Assembly (NCBI GenBank): GCA_965215715.1
Contig: OZ244129.1
Coordinates: 1,798,001-1,862,000 of the forward strand
Source: HXMU1428-3 sp965215715
GTDB lineage: Bacteria; Pseudomonadota; Alphaproteobacteria; Rhizobiales; HXMU1428-3
Reading direction: 5' to 3'
Length of the DNA: 64,000 nt
The number at the start of each line of letters is the position of its first letter. Positions within the stretch are counted from its first letter, which is position 1. A program made the position numbers and the translations under genes. The notes beneath the pieces were generated by a model. It was not told the DNA's origin and made no database searches. It saw nothing but the letters and a program-made list of their open reading frames with translations. Below are positions 40,737-50,897 of the stretch, one piece after another.

Positions 40737-43700
40737 TTAAGTCTTTGCCATAACTTTCTTTTCTTTGCCTTCCACCCTTTGCAGCAAGGTGATTGTGAGG
40801 GCTGGTAGGAAGGTTAAGGAGACGATCGCGGTTGCTAGGATGCCGAAAAGGACAATGGCGCCCACGCCTCTGTAAAGCTCAGTGCCCGCGCCGGGGATGA
40901 AGACGAGCGGGGCCAGGCCGAAAATGGTGGTGATGGTGGACATGGCTATGGGGCGCAGCCTTGAGGAGACCGCTTCCATCACAGCTTCTTTTGTGGAGAT
41001 GGCGCGGGTGCGCAGGTTATAAAGCGCGCGGTCGACAATCAGAATGGGGTTGTTAACAACGGTGCCCATTAAGATCAAGAAGCCGAGCATTGAGATCATA
41101 TCAAAGGGTTGTTGGATGGGCTTGACGCCGATGAGCGGCAGCATGGCGCCAACCCAATTCATGAGTAAAAGGCCGATGATGCCACCGGCCACGCCCAAAG
41201 GGATTGAGGTGATGATTAAAAACGGATAGCCCCAATGGGTAAAGATGGCGACCAGCAGCAAATAGATGATGATGACGGCAACCACATAGTTGCCCATTAA
41301 AGACTTGCGGGTGGCGTTTAATTGGTCGCTGGCGCCTGAGATGTCCATGGTTATGCCTTGCTGGAGCTGGCCTGTTTCGCGCATGTGATCAATCAGGTCT
41401 TTGCGAACAATCTCAACCCCGGTCTCTAGCGGGACATTGGCCGGGGGGATGATGTTGAGGGTGACGGTTCGTTTGGCGTTGATGCGTCTGATAGAGTTTG
41501 TGTCCACCGTCTCACTCACTTTGGCCAGAGCTGACAAAGGAACGATGGTGCCTTGCGGGGTGTGGACGGGCAGCTGGCCGATGGTCTCTAATTTGGCCTC
41601 AAATCCTGATTTGCTATAGAAATAAATATCTATTTTTTCATCATTTTGAAAAAAGTGGCCAACAAAGGCCCCGTCAGTAAAAGCGGCAACGGTGAAGCCA
41701 AGCTCTTGGGCGCTCATGTTCAGTTCAGCGGCGCGGTCCCATTGGGGGCGCACTTCGAGCAGTGGCTGAGAGAGGGTCAGTGTTGATGGGTCGGCTTGAA
41801 TGCGGGGTTTGTCCAATATCTCCCCAGCGCGGCGATAGGCGGTAAGGGCGGTGGCGTATACCTCTTGTAAATTGGCGCCTGAGATGTCCAGGCTAATGCT
41901 TCGGGTGCCACCATCATTGCTGGTTATGATTGACCCTCTTGTTGCAAATGCTCGCATGCCTGGATAGGCCCTATATTTGGTGGTGATAATTTTCATAAAG
42001 GCATCGATGTCTGCCGGATCAACCGTTTGGGCAATCGTGGTGATGCCTGAGGAGCGCACCCACATAAAGTAATATGAGATGGCTGGCACATCCGTTTCCC
42101 CGCGCTTAAATTTATCAGGGTCATCATTGATATAGGGTTGGAGATAGTCTCTGATTTCTTGGGCTATGTTTTCCATAGTGCCCATATTATAGCCTGGCGG
42201 CGCGCTCATACGGGCAAAGACCTTGGGCTCATCGCCTTCGGGCAGATATTCTGCGGCCGGGGTTAGAAAGGCGATCACGGCAAAACTGGCCCCGGCGACA
42301 CCTAGAATACAGATTGCGCGCCGGAACGTTCCGTTCACCAGCCAATGGATCATTTTCACAAATGGACCATAGCTGGTCTCACCGGCCTTGGTCAGCGTGG
42401 CTGATTTTGGGTTGCCAAAATCTATATGGGCGGCAGCGGTTGGAATGATCGCAATGGCGACAAGCATGGAAGCCAAAATGGAAGAAGAGACAGCAATGGC
42501 AATATCAGAATAAAGTTGGCCGGCTTCTTCACTGATGAAAATGATCGGCACGAAAACCAGGATGGTTGTGAGGGTGGAAGCCAGAACAGCGGGCCAGACT
42601 TTTTTCACCCCTTCTATGGCGGCGCGCACGCGGTCCAGGCCTTGTTTACGCTCCAGGTATATGCTTTCAAGAACGACGATGGAGTTATCCAGCGTCATGC
42701 CAATGGCAAAGGCAACACCGGCCAGGGAGATGACATTTATGGTGCGCCCGGCCAATGCCAAGCCAATAAACGCGGCCATGGTACATATGGGAATGCCGAT
42801 CACACCGACAAGGGTTGCGGGCAGTGAGCGCATGAATAAAAACATCACAATGGTGACAAAGACAGCGCCGATGGCCAGGTTCTTCCAAACGTTTTGCAGC
42901 GAGTCGACCACATAGACCACATCATCAGCGATCAACTCCAGTTCCATGCCAGCTGGCTTTAAGACATTGGCATTAATGGCCTTCATTTCTTCCAATACAG
43001 CTTTTTTAATCTCAATAACGCTGGAGCCACTTTCCCGCCTGAGGGCAAGGCCAATGACCGACTCGCCATTTACAAAAGCTTTTCGCCAAATCTCAAAGTG
43101 ATGGAGGTTAACAGTTGCCACGTCTTTTAAGCGGATGATGGATTCGCCATAGCGGGCTATGATGAGGTTTTTTAGGTCTTCAATGGTGTCAAAGCGGCCA
43201 ACTGTGCGGATTAAGTAACGCCGTTTGCCGCTGTCAATTTCACCGCCGGATCTATCGTTATTGCGGTTTGAGATGGCACGGCGCACCTGGTTTAGTGTTA
43301 ATTTTCTCTCTGCCAAAGCTGACGGGTCAAGCAGGATTTGGACTTGTTTTTCAGCCCCGCCAAAGATGCCAACGCGCGAGACGTCTTTTACATTTTCTAA
43401 GCGGGCGCGCACATTATCATCGATAAAGTCACGCATGATGTTCATGTTAAGCTGGCGCGGGTTGCCATCAATTGGCGAGACCCTGAAAAACATAAACGCA
43501 TTTGAGCTGAAAGAGCTTGCTGAAATGCGCGGTTGGTCAACATTTTCAGGGTAAGAGGGAACCTGACTGAGAGCGTTATTAATCCTGATCAGTGTTTCAT
43601 TGAGATCTATATTGTGGGGAAATTCTAATTCTATTTCTGCGCTCCCGCTTGAGGCGCGTGAAATGATCCGCTCTAAACTGGGAATTGAGCGCAAATATTC

Positions 43701-43898
43701 TTCTTGCTCAATTAAGATTTCTTTTTCAATGTCCTGCGGGGTGGCACCAGACCAACTTGTTTTCACGCCAATGGTGCGCACTTCTAAATCTGGGATCATT
43801 TGAACGGGAATGCGCAGGGCAACCACAACGCCCAGCACAAAGGTGATGAGGGTGATGACGGCCATGATCGTGCCGTGTCTGACAAACCATTCGAACAT
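40737..43898 (-). CDS. RND-family efflux transporter permease
   Basis: Inner-membrane proton-driven RND pump of 1053 residues, AcrB/MdtC-like. It has the RND double layout: helix 1 (about 12-31), periplasmic pore domain, helices 2-6 (about 335-490, including GVAFAIGMTLDNSIVVLE with the proton-relay Asp), helix 7 near 530, a second porter domain, and helices 8-12 (about 850-1035; DMISMLGFLILMGTVVNNPI). The adaptor gene lies 26 bases upstream on the same strand, so they form an operon. No TolC-like outer-membrane gene is adjacent. Substrate cannot be inferred; sequence is of the multidrug rather than heavy-metal type. Confidence 0.94.
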   Translation of the reverse strand: MFEWFVRHGTIMAVITLITFVLGVVVALRIPVQMIPDLEVRTIGVKTSWSGATPQDIEKEILIEQEEYLRSIPSLERIISRASSGSAEIELEFPHNIDLNETLIRINNALSQVPSYPENVDQPRISASSFSSNAFMFFRVSPIDGNPRQLNMNIMRDFIDDNVRARLENVKDVSRVGIFGGAEKQVQILLDPSALAERKLTLNQVRRAISNRNNDRSGGEIDSGKRRYLIRTVGRFDTIEDLKNLIIARYGESIIRLKDVATVNLHHFEIWRKAFVNGESVIGLALRRESGSSVIEIKKAVLEEMKAINANVLKPAGMELELIADDVVYVVDSLQNVWKNLAIGAVFVTIVMFLFMRSLPATLVGVIGIPICTMAAFIGLALAGRTINVISLAGVAFAIGMTLDNSIVVLESIYLERKQGLDRVRAAIEGVKKVWPAVLASTLTTILVFVPIIFISEEAGQLYSDIAIAVSSSILASMLVAIAIIPTAAAHIDFGNPKSATLTKAGETSYGPFVKMIHWLVNGTFRRAICILGVAGASFAVIAFLTPAAEYLPEGDEPKVFARMSAPPGYNMGTMENIAQEIRDYLQPYINDDPDKFKRGETDVPAISYYFMWVRSSGITTIAQTVDPADIDAFMKIITTKYRAYPGMRAFATRGSIITSNDGGTRSISLDISGANLQEVYATALTAYRRAGEILDKPRIQADPSTLTLSQPLLEVRPQWDRAAELNMSAQELGFTVAAFTDGAFVGHFFQNDEKIDIYFYSKSGFEAKLETIGQLPVHTPQGTIVPLSALAKVSETVDTNSIRRINAKRTVTLNIIPPANVPLETGVEIVRKDLIDHMRETGQLQQGITMDISGASDQLNATRKSLMGNYVVAVIIIYLLLVAIFTHWGYPFLIITSIPLGVAGGIIGLLLMNWVGAMLPLIGVKPIQQPFDMISMLGFLILMGTVVNNPILIVDRALYNLRTRAISTKEAVMEAVSSRLRPIAMSTITTIFGLAPLVFIPGAGTELYRGVGAIVLFGILATAIVSLTFLPALTITLLQRVEGKEKKVMAKT

Positions 43899-43924
43899 AT
43901 CCTTAAACTTTCTAAGCGCCCTTG

Positions 43925-44995
43925 TTAACTTGCCAGTTGAACCGTTTGTCCATCACGCAAGGCTTCATTGCCGCGGATGACGACTTGATCGCCCTCTTTC
44001 AAACCGGACAGGATCTGTACATATTGATCAAAGGCAAGGCCTATTTCGACTTTTCGTTCTTTAACAGAGGTTTTATCGCCGTCTTTTTCTAACACCCAAA
44101 CAATCACCCGCCCATCAGGATAGCGGATCAGAGCATCGCGGTTTACCGCAACGTTTTTTTGTCCTGTGTCTAAACTGATGGTGACGCGCGCTGACATGCC
44201 TGGTGTTATCGGCAGCTGTTTGTTTTTGGGCAGCACGCGCAGGGTAAATGTTCGCGCGTCTATATCACTTACAGGGATGATCGCACCAATGTTAGCTGGC
44301 ATCACAGTGTCTGGTAAGGCTTCGAACTGGATTGAGATGTCGGCACCCTGTTTTAGTTGAACATAATATTGTTGGGGAACGGGAACATCAATTCGTAAAT
44401 CTTGCATATCGACAAGTTCTAAAACGGCGGTGCCTGGTGTTACCCATTGACCAATCTCGGCCATTTTTTTGGAAATAATCCCGGCAAAGGGAGCTTTGAG
44501 TTTGTGACGTTCTAATATGGCTGCGATGCGGGTTTGTTCAGCCTTTGAGCTATCAAGCGCTGCGCTATCAATCTGGATTTCTGCTAGGCGGTCATCAACC
44601 TGGTTTTTGGGTCCGTGAGATCTTTTGGCTAGGTCTTTGGCTATCCTCAAGCGGCGTTTTGCGTCTTTTAACTCAGCCTTAGACTGAGCGACTCGGGCTG
44701 CTGATTGGGCTAAAGCGGCGTCTTGAATTTCTGGGTCTAGGGTGAGCAGAAGTTCGCCTGCTTTCACCGATGTGCCGCTGTCAAAAAACATATCCTTGAC
44801 CAAACCCTCCACCTCGGTAGAAATTTGCGAAACGCGAGGGGATGTGACTGTGCCAGATAGTTCCACTTTTCTGAAAATTGGTTGGATGCGGACTTTTTGA
44901 ACCTCAACACGAGGGGCATTTGAATTTGCCATCACAATCGGGGTCTGAAGGGTAGTGAGAACCATCAGGCCATACAACAAACCAAACTTACACAT
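43925..44995 (-). CDS. RND efflux periplasmic adaptor subunit
   Basis: HlyD/AcrA-type membrane fusion protein linking the inner-membrane pump to an outer-membrane channel. About 356 residues from ATG 44995, opening with a signal peptide (FGLLYGLMVLTTLQTPIV). A TTG 24 bases upstream is a possible alternative. Conserved parts: 'RKVELSGTVTSPRVSQIST', lipoyl half 'GLVKDMFFDSGTSVKAGELLLTLD', an alpha-hairpin (about 95-155), second lipoyl half 'HKLKAPFAGIISKKMAEIGQ', and the beta-barrel and membrane-proximal domains. First gene of the efflux pair. Confidence 0.91.
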   Translation of the reverse strand: MCKFGLLYGLMVLTTLQTPIVMANSNAPRVEVQKVRIQPIFRKVELSGTVTSPRVSQISTEVEGLVKDMFFDSGTSVKAGELLLTLDPEIQDAALAQSAARVAQSKAELKDAKRRLRIAKDLAKRSHGPKNQVDDRLAEIQIDSAALDSSKAEQTRIAAILERHKLKAPFAGIISKKMAEIGQWVTPGTAVLELVDMQDLRIDVPVPQQYYVQLKQGADISIQFEALPDTVMPANIGAIIPVSDIDARTFTLRVLPKNKQLPITPGMSARVTISLDTGQKNVAVNRDALIRYPDGRVIVWVLEKDGDKTSVKERKVEIGLAFDQYVQILSGLKEGDQVVIRGNEALRDGQTVQLAS

Positions 44996-45843
44996 CCCCT
45001 TAAGCAAAACTCTTTTCAACTCCTTGATATAATTCTTCTTCAGTATAACATCTTGTTTTACCGTCTTGTCATGCTTTTTTGGCAGATAAGCTCATACACA
45101 AGTGCTGTCTTTTCAGATCTTTCAAACTTTATCCTGGCTGATATGGCCTTTGTTTGCCATAGGAAACTTGTTCGTTCTTTAGAAGAAAGTCTAGCAGCCG
45201 GTTTTGAGCTTGGGAATGTTAATTTTGCATTATATTTAAGAATTATTTTTGAAGTTGATATGCGCTGAAAATGTCCTCAAATAAAAAAACAATCACCACC
45301 TAGAATTGAATGAATAAGTCTTAAGTGAAAGAATGGTAAGTTTAATCTCATCTGAACCAAGCTATATATTTATGGCATTCACTACTGGACGACTATTAGG
45401 GGACGCATAAAAATTAGATACACAAGGTTTCACTTTTGATGCTTTCATCGTTTCTAGCCAGGGGCCTTACAGCTGTAAAGCTGGCTTGTTTTAAAGACGC
45501 GCTTCAAGCAAATTTTAAACCAATATCAATGCATTTTGCGGGGACGTTATTTTACCCCCTGTTTTATGTAACAGATTTGCTACGATGATTAACCAATGCT
45601 CCCATTAACTGGAGAGTGCCAAATGCAAGCTCTAGACTGGAAAACAAGGCCAAAACCAATAGTTTTACACCTATTGCTGAATTCACAAAATTCTTACAAA
45701 CAAACCCCCTGACAAATTATGCAGCCTTTAACATTTATGCTAGGTTAAACAACAGGACTGTAGAGCTTATTGGGGGATATAGGACTTCACTTGACAGAGA
45801 CGGCCATGAGGCTTGATCAATCAGTGACAAGTTTAAAGGAAAA
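44996..45843. other. Long non-coding gap
   Basis: About 850 bases between the RND adaptor and the DUF4175 gene, divergent, so promoters for both should lie here. Short frames exist (for example a 29-codon frame from ATG 45623 with GGAG 8 bases upstream) but none shows coding character. The region may hold remnants of a deleted gene; nothing recognisable. Confidence 0.45.
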
Positions 45844-48465
45844 ATGAACAAAGAAAATAACAGCCGCCAATTGGGCGAAAGATTGCTTCAACGCAAACTC
45901 GCCTGGACAAAACAATCCATATTTTTTGAAAATCTATGGTTAAGACTATGGCCGCTTTTCATCGTGCTTAGTCTGTTCCTAATCGCAACCCTTTTTGGGT
46001 TTTGGGCAATACTCTCGCCTCTCATTCATCGCGTGCTTTTAGCTCTGTTTATTTTTGCCGGATTTTTTGCACTCTATCCTCTCCTATCCTTGCGTTGGCC
46101 AAAAGAGAAAGAAGCGCTCAAACGGTTAGACAAAAACTCTGTTCTCCCACATCAGCCAGCCCAAGCTTTTAAAGACCAACTTGCCTCAAAACATGAGAAC
46201 AAAAACACCACCCATATTTGGGTTCAATTTAAAGAACGTCTGGTGGAAAAAATTAAAGGTCTAAGAGTTCCCTTTCCCCAACCCAATACCGCCAAAAAAG
46301 ATCCCTTTGCCTTGCGCATTGTTCTGATCGTTTTAGTTGTACTTGGTCTGTTTTTTCAACAAGGGAATTTGGCGCCTGTCTTGTCTAATAGCATTAAGCC
46401 TCCTCCCTTATTTGATACTAAATCCATCCGCATAGATGCCTGGGTAACGCCCCCAAATTATATAGATCAGCCCCCTTTGATGGTCTCAAATGGAGCCATC
46501 AACCAAGAAGACAACAAAAAGCAAGAGGCTTTTAAAGTTACAGAAAACTCGATTCTGACTATAAGGGTTAATGGCACAAATACCGAACGCCTTACAATAG
46601 AGACAGACAACAACCTTGCTGAGAAGAAAGAGGAAACCCAATCAGACATCCAATCACATGAATTTACAATTAAGTTAACAAAAACTGGCCTCATTCACAT
46701 CAAGGCAGATGAAGTTCCCCTGCAAAACTGGAATTTTAATGTCATTGAAGATAGCCCCCCAATAATCGATCTTATTGAAGCACCGACAAAGGCGCCAACC
46801 GGTGCGCTTAAACTAAATTATAAAATCGTTGACGATTACGGTGTCGTTAGCGCTAACGCGCATATTGTCGATGTGAAAACAAAGGGGCAAACGTCCAACC
46901 CAAATCTTCTGGAAGAACAAAAACCGCTCGGCACTCCCCCAGAGTTCCCCCTCAACTTACCTGAAGTTGTCATCAAGGAAGGCAAAGATGAAACGTTCCA
47001 AGACTTGACACGCCATCCATGGGCAGGCCTGGTGGCAACACTTTATCTGACTGCTAAAGATGAGGGTGGAAATACCTCAAGAAGCTCCGAACTTGTCCTC
47101 AAGCTTCCAGCCTATACCTTCACCAAACCATTAGCGCGCAAAATCATTCTTTCACGCCAACAGCTGATCATTGCCCCCCATAAGTCAAAAAACGCGGCAC
47201 AGTCTCTATATGACCTAACTGCTGACAAAACAGCATTTGAGAATAAACCTTCCATATTTTCAGCTCTGGACCAAACAGCTGGCAAACTTCTTAAAGCGGG
47301 AACCAGAAAAGAGAAAGAGCACATAGCAGAAGTTCTTTATGACCTGGCCCGACGTGTTGAAGATGGCAATCTCTCAAAAGCACAACAGGCTTTAAGGGCT
47401 GCCCAAGACGCGCTGCGCAATGCATTGAGAAACAACGCTAGCTCAAAAGACATTGAAAAACGCATTGAAGAATTGCGCCAAGCCTATAAAGACTATTTAA
47501 AGGCTGTCTCGCAACAAGCAAGCAATGACCAACAGCAGCCTGGACAAACCAAAGCGAGCCAAAATAGAAAGCAAAAAGATTTTGAGCAAATGCTCAAGGC
47601 CATAGAACAATTATCAAAATCGGGCTCAAAAAAATTAGCTGAACAATTATTGAGCAAATTGCAAAACATGCTCGAAAATACGCAAACGGGGGCAGACAGA
47701 CAAAGTCAGCAAAATATGGCAGATGCCAAAAACCTCAAAGAGCTGGGCAAACTCATGCGTGAGCAACAAGAACTAATGGACAAGACCTTTCAACAAAATC
47801 CTGAAAAACTCAAACTAACTGAACCAGAAAAGATCCCCGATCCTCGCGAGCTTACCGATTTTGGCAAGCTTGACGTCCTCGCTCCCATAACCAAAACGCG
47901 CATGAAAGACAATGAAAACTTTCAAAATTACAATGCTTCATTAAAACGCGATCAACAAAGCAAAGAGCCCAATAATCAACCACGCCCCGACCCTTCTTTG
48001 TTGCATGACCATAAAAAATTAGGCTCTGCTTTGGCGAAAGAACAACAAAAATTACAAGACAAACTTGAAAAACTGTTGCGTGGAATGGGCAAAGGGAACC
48101 GGCCAGGTGCTCTTAACAGAGCAAAAAAGGCTATGCAGCAAGCCCAGAAAAAACTGAAAACTGGTAACCTAAAAGACGCCGTTGGAGAAGAAGGTAAGGC
48201 CGTTTTTCAGATCCGCAAAGGGATGGATGAAATTGCCACAAGGATGATAAAAGAGAAAGGAAAGGGGGGTATAAAAACCGACGACCCCTTAGGGAACAAT
48301 CCCACGAAGCGTTTTGACACCAGCGACTCAACTAAGGTTCCAGATGAATTCGACATTCAGCGCACCAAGGAAATATTACAAAGTTTACAAGAAAAGTTAG
48401 AGGATCCAAACCGGCGTACTCTGGAAATAGAATATTTTGAAAGGCTGCTTAATCGATTTAATTAG
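45844..48465 (+). CDS. DUF4175 domain protein (TIGR02302 family)
   Basis: Large alphaproteobacterial membrane protein, 873 residues; role unknown. Membrane helices at about 30-57, 60-82 and 155-173, then a soluble part with Ig-like beta segments (IDAWVTPPNYIDQPPLMVS, and VDDYGVVSANAHIVD) and a long Gln/Lys/Glu-rich, coiled-coil-prone C-terminal half (about 500-800; QQALRAAQDALRNALR, MREQQELMDKTFQQNP, GSALAKEQQKLQDKLEKLLR). These match the TIGR02302 family in order and length. AAAGGA lies 5 bases before the ATG. In other alphaproteobacteria it often follows lysA, which is not seen here. Confidence 0.9.
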   Translation: MNKENNSRQLGERLLQRKLAWTKQSIFFENLWLRLWPLFIVLSLFLIATLFGFWAILSPLIHRVLLALFIFAGFFALYPLLSLRWPKEKEALKRLDKNSVLPHQPAQAFKDQLASKHENKNTTHIWVQFKERLVEKIKGLRVPFPQPNTAKKDPFALRIVLIVLVVLGLFFQQGNLAPVLSNSIKPPPLFDTKSIRIDAWVTPPNYIDQPPLMVSNGAINQEDNKKQEAFKVTENSILTIRVNGTNTERLTIETDNNLAEKKEETQSDIQSHEFTIKLTKTGLIHIKADEVPLQNWNFNVIEDSPPIIDLIEAPTKAPTGALKLNYKIVDDYGVVSANAHIVDVKTKGQTSNPNLLEEQKPLGTPPEFPLNLPEVVIKEGKDETFQDLTRHPWAGLVATLYLTAKDEGGNTSRSSELVLKLPAYTFTKPLARKIILSRQQLIIAPHKSKNAAQSLYDLTADKTAFENKPSIFSALDQTAGKLLKAGTRKEKEHIAEVLYDLARRVEDGNLSKAQQALRAAQDALRNALRNNASSKDIEKRIEELRQAYKDYLKAVSQQASNDQQQPGQTKASQNRKQKDFEQMLKAIEQLSKSGSKKLAEQLLSKLQNMLENTQTGADRQSQQNMADAKNLKELGKLMREQQELMDKTFQQNPEKLKLTEPEKIPDPRELTDFGKLDVLAPITKTRMKDNENFQNYNASLKRDQQSKEPNNQPRPDPSLLHDHKKLGSALAKEQQKLQDKLEKLLRGMGKGNRPGALNRAKKAMQQAQKKLKTGNLKDAVGEEGKAVFQIRKGMDEIATRMIKEKGKGGIKTDDPLGNNPTKRFDTSDSTKVPDEFDIQRTKEILQSLQEKLEDPNRRTLEIEYFERLLNRFN

Positions 48466-48518
48466 GGTTTGAACTCAATATGGAATGAGAAAGCGCCGTC
48501 ACGAAAATGAAGGCAAAA

Positions 48519-48545
48519 ATTATACTCTAGTGAGTGTAATTTTTT
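48519..48545 (+). terminator. Terminator of the DUF4175 gene
   Basis: ATTATACTC (48519-48527) pairs with GAGTGTAAT (48532-48540, one G-T pair) around TAGT, followed by five T. It lies 54 bases after the DUF4175 stop codon. Confidence 0.75.
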
Positions 48546-48726
48546 AATGGAATCACAAGCCATCATTTTTGATCTCAATGACTTAACTAACTTAACTGAC
48601 CGCCTCATAAGCAGTGACTTCGCCTTAGGGTCTAAAGCTGATGTTTCAGGAAATCTAAATAAGGCCGGTTCTGCTGAACTTTATGTAATTTATCAATGGT
48701 TTTGTTTCGCGGAAAAGCCCTGCCTC

Positions 48727-48942
48727 TTATAATTGAGTGGTTAACGGAATAAACCCAAGCGCTAATAAACATCCTCCCGCCAAGGTGCCAAAAAGCCAAG
48801 CTTTCCATAAGGGGCCTTCGTTTTTCCAATTTTTTCGATATTGGTGGCCAGCAAAAACGGCCAGTACGACCAAAATTGTGGCCCAAAATGGTGTGAGATT
48901 AAGGTTTTCTAACAATAAATCTTCCCCTTGAATAAAAATCAT
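48727..48942 (-). CDS. Small conserved membrane protein (about 71 residues)
   Basis: Two membrane helices (about 18-34 and 49-66) around a basic/aromatic loop (HQYRKNWKNEGPLWKAWLFG). The core 'NLTPFWATILVVLAVFAG' followed by 'LLALGFIPL' recalls a small conserved alphaproteobacterial family. ATG 48942 has no clear ribosome site; a TTG about 27 bases further in, behind AAGGGGAAG, is a good alternative start and would give about 62 residues. Function unknown. Confidence 0.62.
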   Translation of the reverse strand: MIFIQGEDLLLENLNLTPFWATILVVLAVFAGHQYRKNWKNEGPLWKAWLFGTLAGGCLLALGFIPLTTQL

Positions 48943-49052
48943 GTGTTAATATTCAAAACATATCGGATGACACAATAAGCTTCGCTTTAGAAAACAACAA
49001 GAAAAGATACGGATAACGCGGGCTTATTGAATATTTTAAGAGGAGGAACGTT

Positions 49053-49580
49053 ATGCCACCAAGTAGCTATCAAGCCCCTGCGGTTGGTGATAAGGAGAAA
49101 CACACAACTGTCAGCCAATCGGCAGAGACGAACCTGTCGTCGACCTCGACAACGGTTGCCGATATTTTGAAAGACAAAGACAATAACATCATCTGCGTGC
49201 ATTTAGATGATACGGTTGCTACAACTGTTACCTTACTGCGTGATCATCGCATCGGCGCTGTTCTGGTCACTGATGAAGATGGCCGCATGCAAGGCATTCT
49301 GTCTGAACGCGATATTGTGCGGAAAATGGCAGAAACGCCAGGCCAGACTTTGCCTCAAAAGGTTAAAGACCTTATGACCCCAAAAGTGGTTACGTGCAAA
49401 CCGTCAGATCCGCTTATCTCTGTGTTGCGCAAAATGACTGATGGTCGTTTCCGTCACATGCCTGTTGTTGATGAGAATGAGGCTTTAAAGGGCATTATCA
49501 CCATTGGCGATGTGGTGAATTTCCGATTGAATGAATTGGAATATGAAGCCTTGCGTATGAAGCAAATGATTGTTGGCTAA
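49053..49580 (+). CDS. CBS-domain protein
   Basis: A 175-residue cytoplasmic protein with a Ser/Thr-rich N-terminal segment (1-33) and two CBS domains (about 35-92 and 103-160) that form one Bateman module: 'VADILKDKDNNIICVHLDD', 'HRIGAVLVTDEDGRMQGILS', 'ERDIVRKMAE', 'VKDLMTPKVVTCKPSDPL' and 'HMPVVDENEALKGIITIGD'. Such modules bind adenine nucleotides and act as energy sensors; this class also resembles stress-related CBS proteins. GAGGAGG precedes the ATG. Converges with nqrF across a strong terminator. Confidence 0.9.
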   Translation: MPPSSYQAPAVGDKEKHTTVSQSAETNLSSTSTTVADILKDKDNNIICVHLDDTVATTVTLLRDHRIGAVLVTDEDGRMQGILSERDIVRKMAETPGQTLPQKVKDLMTPKVVTCKPSDPLISVLRKMTDGRFRHMPVVDENEALKGIITIGDVVNFRLNELEYEALRMKQMIVG

Positions 49581-49607
49581 TCAACTTGGAAATATCACAA
49601 TTTACAA

Positions 49608-49645
49608 AAAGGGCGAAACCTTAACGAAGGTTTCGCCCTTTCTTT
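49608..49645. terminator. Bidirectional terminator between the CBS gene and nqrF
   Basis: A perfect 15-bp stem, AAAGGGCGAAACCTT (49608-49622) with AAGGTTTCGCCCTTT (49627-49641), loop AACG. The T-rich end on each strand lets it end both converging transcripts, including the whole nqr operon. Confidence 0.9.
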
Positions 49646-49659
49646 ATTCTTAAAATAGA

Positions 49660-50880
49660 TTAACCGCCAAAATCATCCAACATAATGTCTTCACGGTCCA
49701 CACCCAGATCAAGCAGCATGTTAATGACAGACTGGTTCATAATGGGCGGGCCGCACATATAATATTCACAGTCCTCAGGGGCTGGATGGTCTTTCAAATA
49801 TTCATCATAAAGGACATTATGGATAAAGCCGGTATAACCGTCCCACTCATCTTCTGGCAGGGCATCTGAAAGCGCGACATGCCAGGTAAAGTTTGGGTTC
49901 TGCTCTTGTAAGGTGTCAAAATCTTCAACAAAGAACATTTCACGTTTGGAGCGCGCGCCATACCAAAATGTGATCTTGCGATCTGAGTTTAGCCGTTTGA
50001 GCTGATCAAAAATGTGGCTGCGCATTGGTGCCATACCGGCACCGCCACCAATAAACACCATCTCTTTTTTGGTATCACGAGCAAAAAACTCACCAAAGGG
50101 GCCTGAAATTGTGACCTTATCGCCTGGCTTGAGATTAAAAATATAAGACGACATCAGCCCTGGGGGAATATCTGTTGAGCCTGGTGGCGGGGAGGCAACC
50201 CGCACGTTGAGCATGATCATGCCCTTTTCTTCAGGGTAATTTGCCATGGAGTAGGCCCGCTCAATTGGTTCTTCAACCACAGATTCATATTGCCAAAGGT
50301 TAAACCTGTCCCAATCTTCCCGGTACTCTTGCTCAACATCAAATTCTGTATATTTCAATTTATGAGGGGGGGCCGCGATCTGGATATATCCACCGGCGCG
50401 AAAATTCACATCTTCACCTTCTGGTAGCTCTAGCACCAAAGCCTTAATAAAGGTCGCCACATTTTCGTTGGAGCGAACTGTGCACTCCCATTTTTTAACG
50501 CCAAAGACCTCTTCAGGAACTTCAACTTCCATGTCTTGTTTAACGGCCACTTGGCAGGACAAGCGGTCACCACCAGCTGCTTCACGTTTGGTGATATGGC
50601 TTAGCTCGGTTGATAAAATAGACCCGCCGCCAGATAAAACCTTCACCCGGCATTGTGCGCACGTGCCACCGCCGCCACAAGCTGAAGGGACAAAAAGTTT
50701 TTCAGCTGCCAGCGTTTGCAACAATTTACCCCCGGCTGGCACTGCAACTGTTTTTTCACCATTAATGGTGATATTGACATCGCCCGTTGAGACAAGTTTT
50801 GAGCGGGCAAATAAAATGAGTGTCACAAGGCTCAAAATAATGAGCGTAAACAGAACGACACCCAGACCAAAGGTTTCCAT
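49660..50880 (-). CDS. nqrF: Na+-translocating NADH:quinone reductase subunit F
   Basis: Entry subunit of the sodium-pumping NADH:quinone oxidoreductase: it oxidises NADH through FAD and passes electrons to a [2Fe-2S] cluster. 406 residues: N-terminal membrane anchor (about 4-25), ferredoxin domain with cluster ligands Cys68, Cys74, Cys77 and Cys109 (SACGGGGTCAQC ... SCQ), FAD-binding RAYSMANYPEE, and NADH-binding GGGAGMAPMRSHIFD and YMCGPPIMNQS. Ends LDDFGG, the family terminus. Last gene of the operon, 17 bases after nqrE. Confidence 0.98.
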   Translation of the reverse strand: METFGLGVVLFTLIILSLVTLILFARSKLVSTGDVNITINGEKTVAVPAGGKLLQTLAAEKLFVPSACGGGGTCAQCRVKVLSGGGSILSTELSHITKREAAGGDRLSCQVAVKQDMEVEVPEEVFGVKKWECTVRSNENVATFIKALVLELPEGEDVNFRAGGYIQIAAPPHKLKYTEFDVEQEYREDWDRFNLWQYESVVEEPIERAYSMANYPEEKGMIMLNVRVASPPPGSTDIPPGLMSSYIFNLKPGDKVTISGPFGEFFARDTKKEMVFIGGGAGMAPMRSHIFDQLKRLNSDRKITFWYGARSKREMFFVEDFDTLQEQNPNFTWHVALSDALPEDEWDGYTGFIHNVLYDEYLKDHPAPEDCEYYMCGPPIMNQSVINMLLDLGVDREDIMLDDFGG

Positions 50881-50897
50881 AACAGTGCCCCTTTCTT

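Noticed and set aside
42426..42915. Long plus-strand frames inside the RND permease gene
   Set aside because: Antisense shadows of a clear full-length RND transporter.
45053..45816. Short frames in the gap before the DUF4175 gene (45053-45268, 45616-45816)
   Set aside because: They need TTG or GTG starts with poor ribosome sites and show no domain-like composition.
48547..48732. 61-codon frame directly after the DUF4175 terminator
   Set aside because: Begins inside or at the end of the terminator, has no ribosome site, and converges with a better small gene on the other strand.
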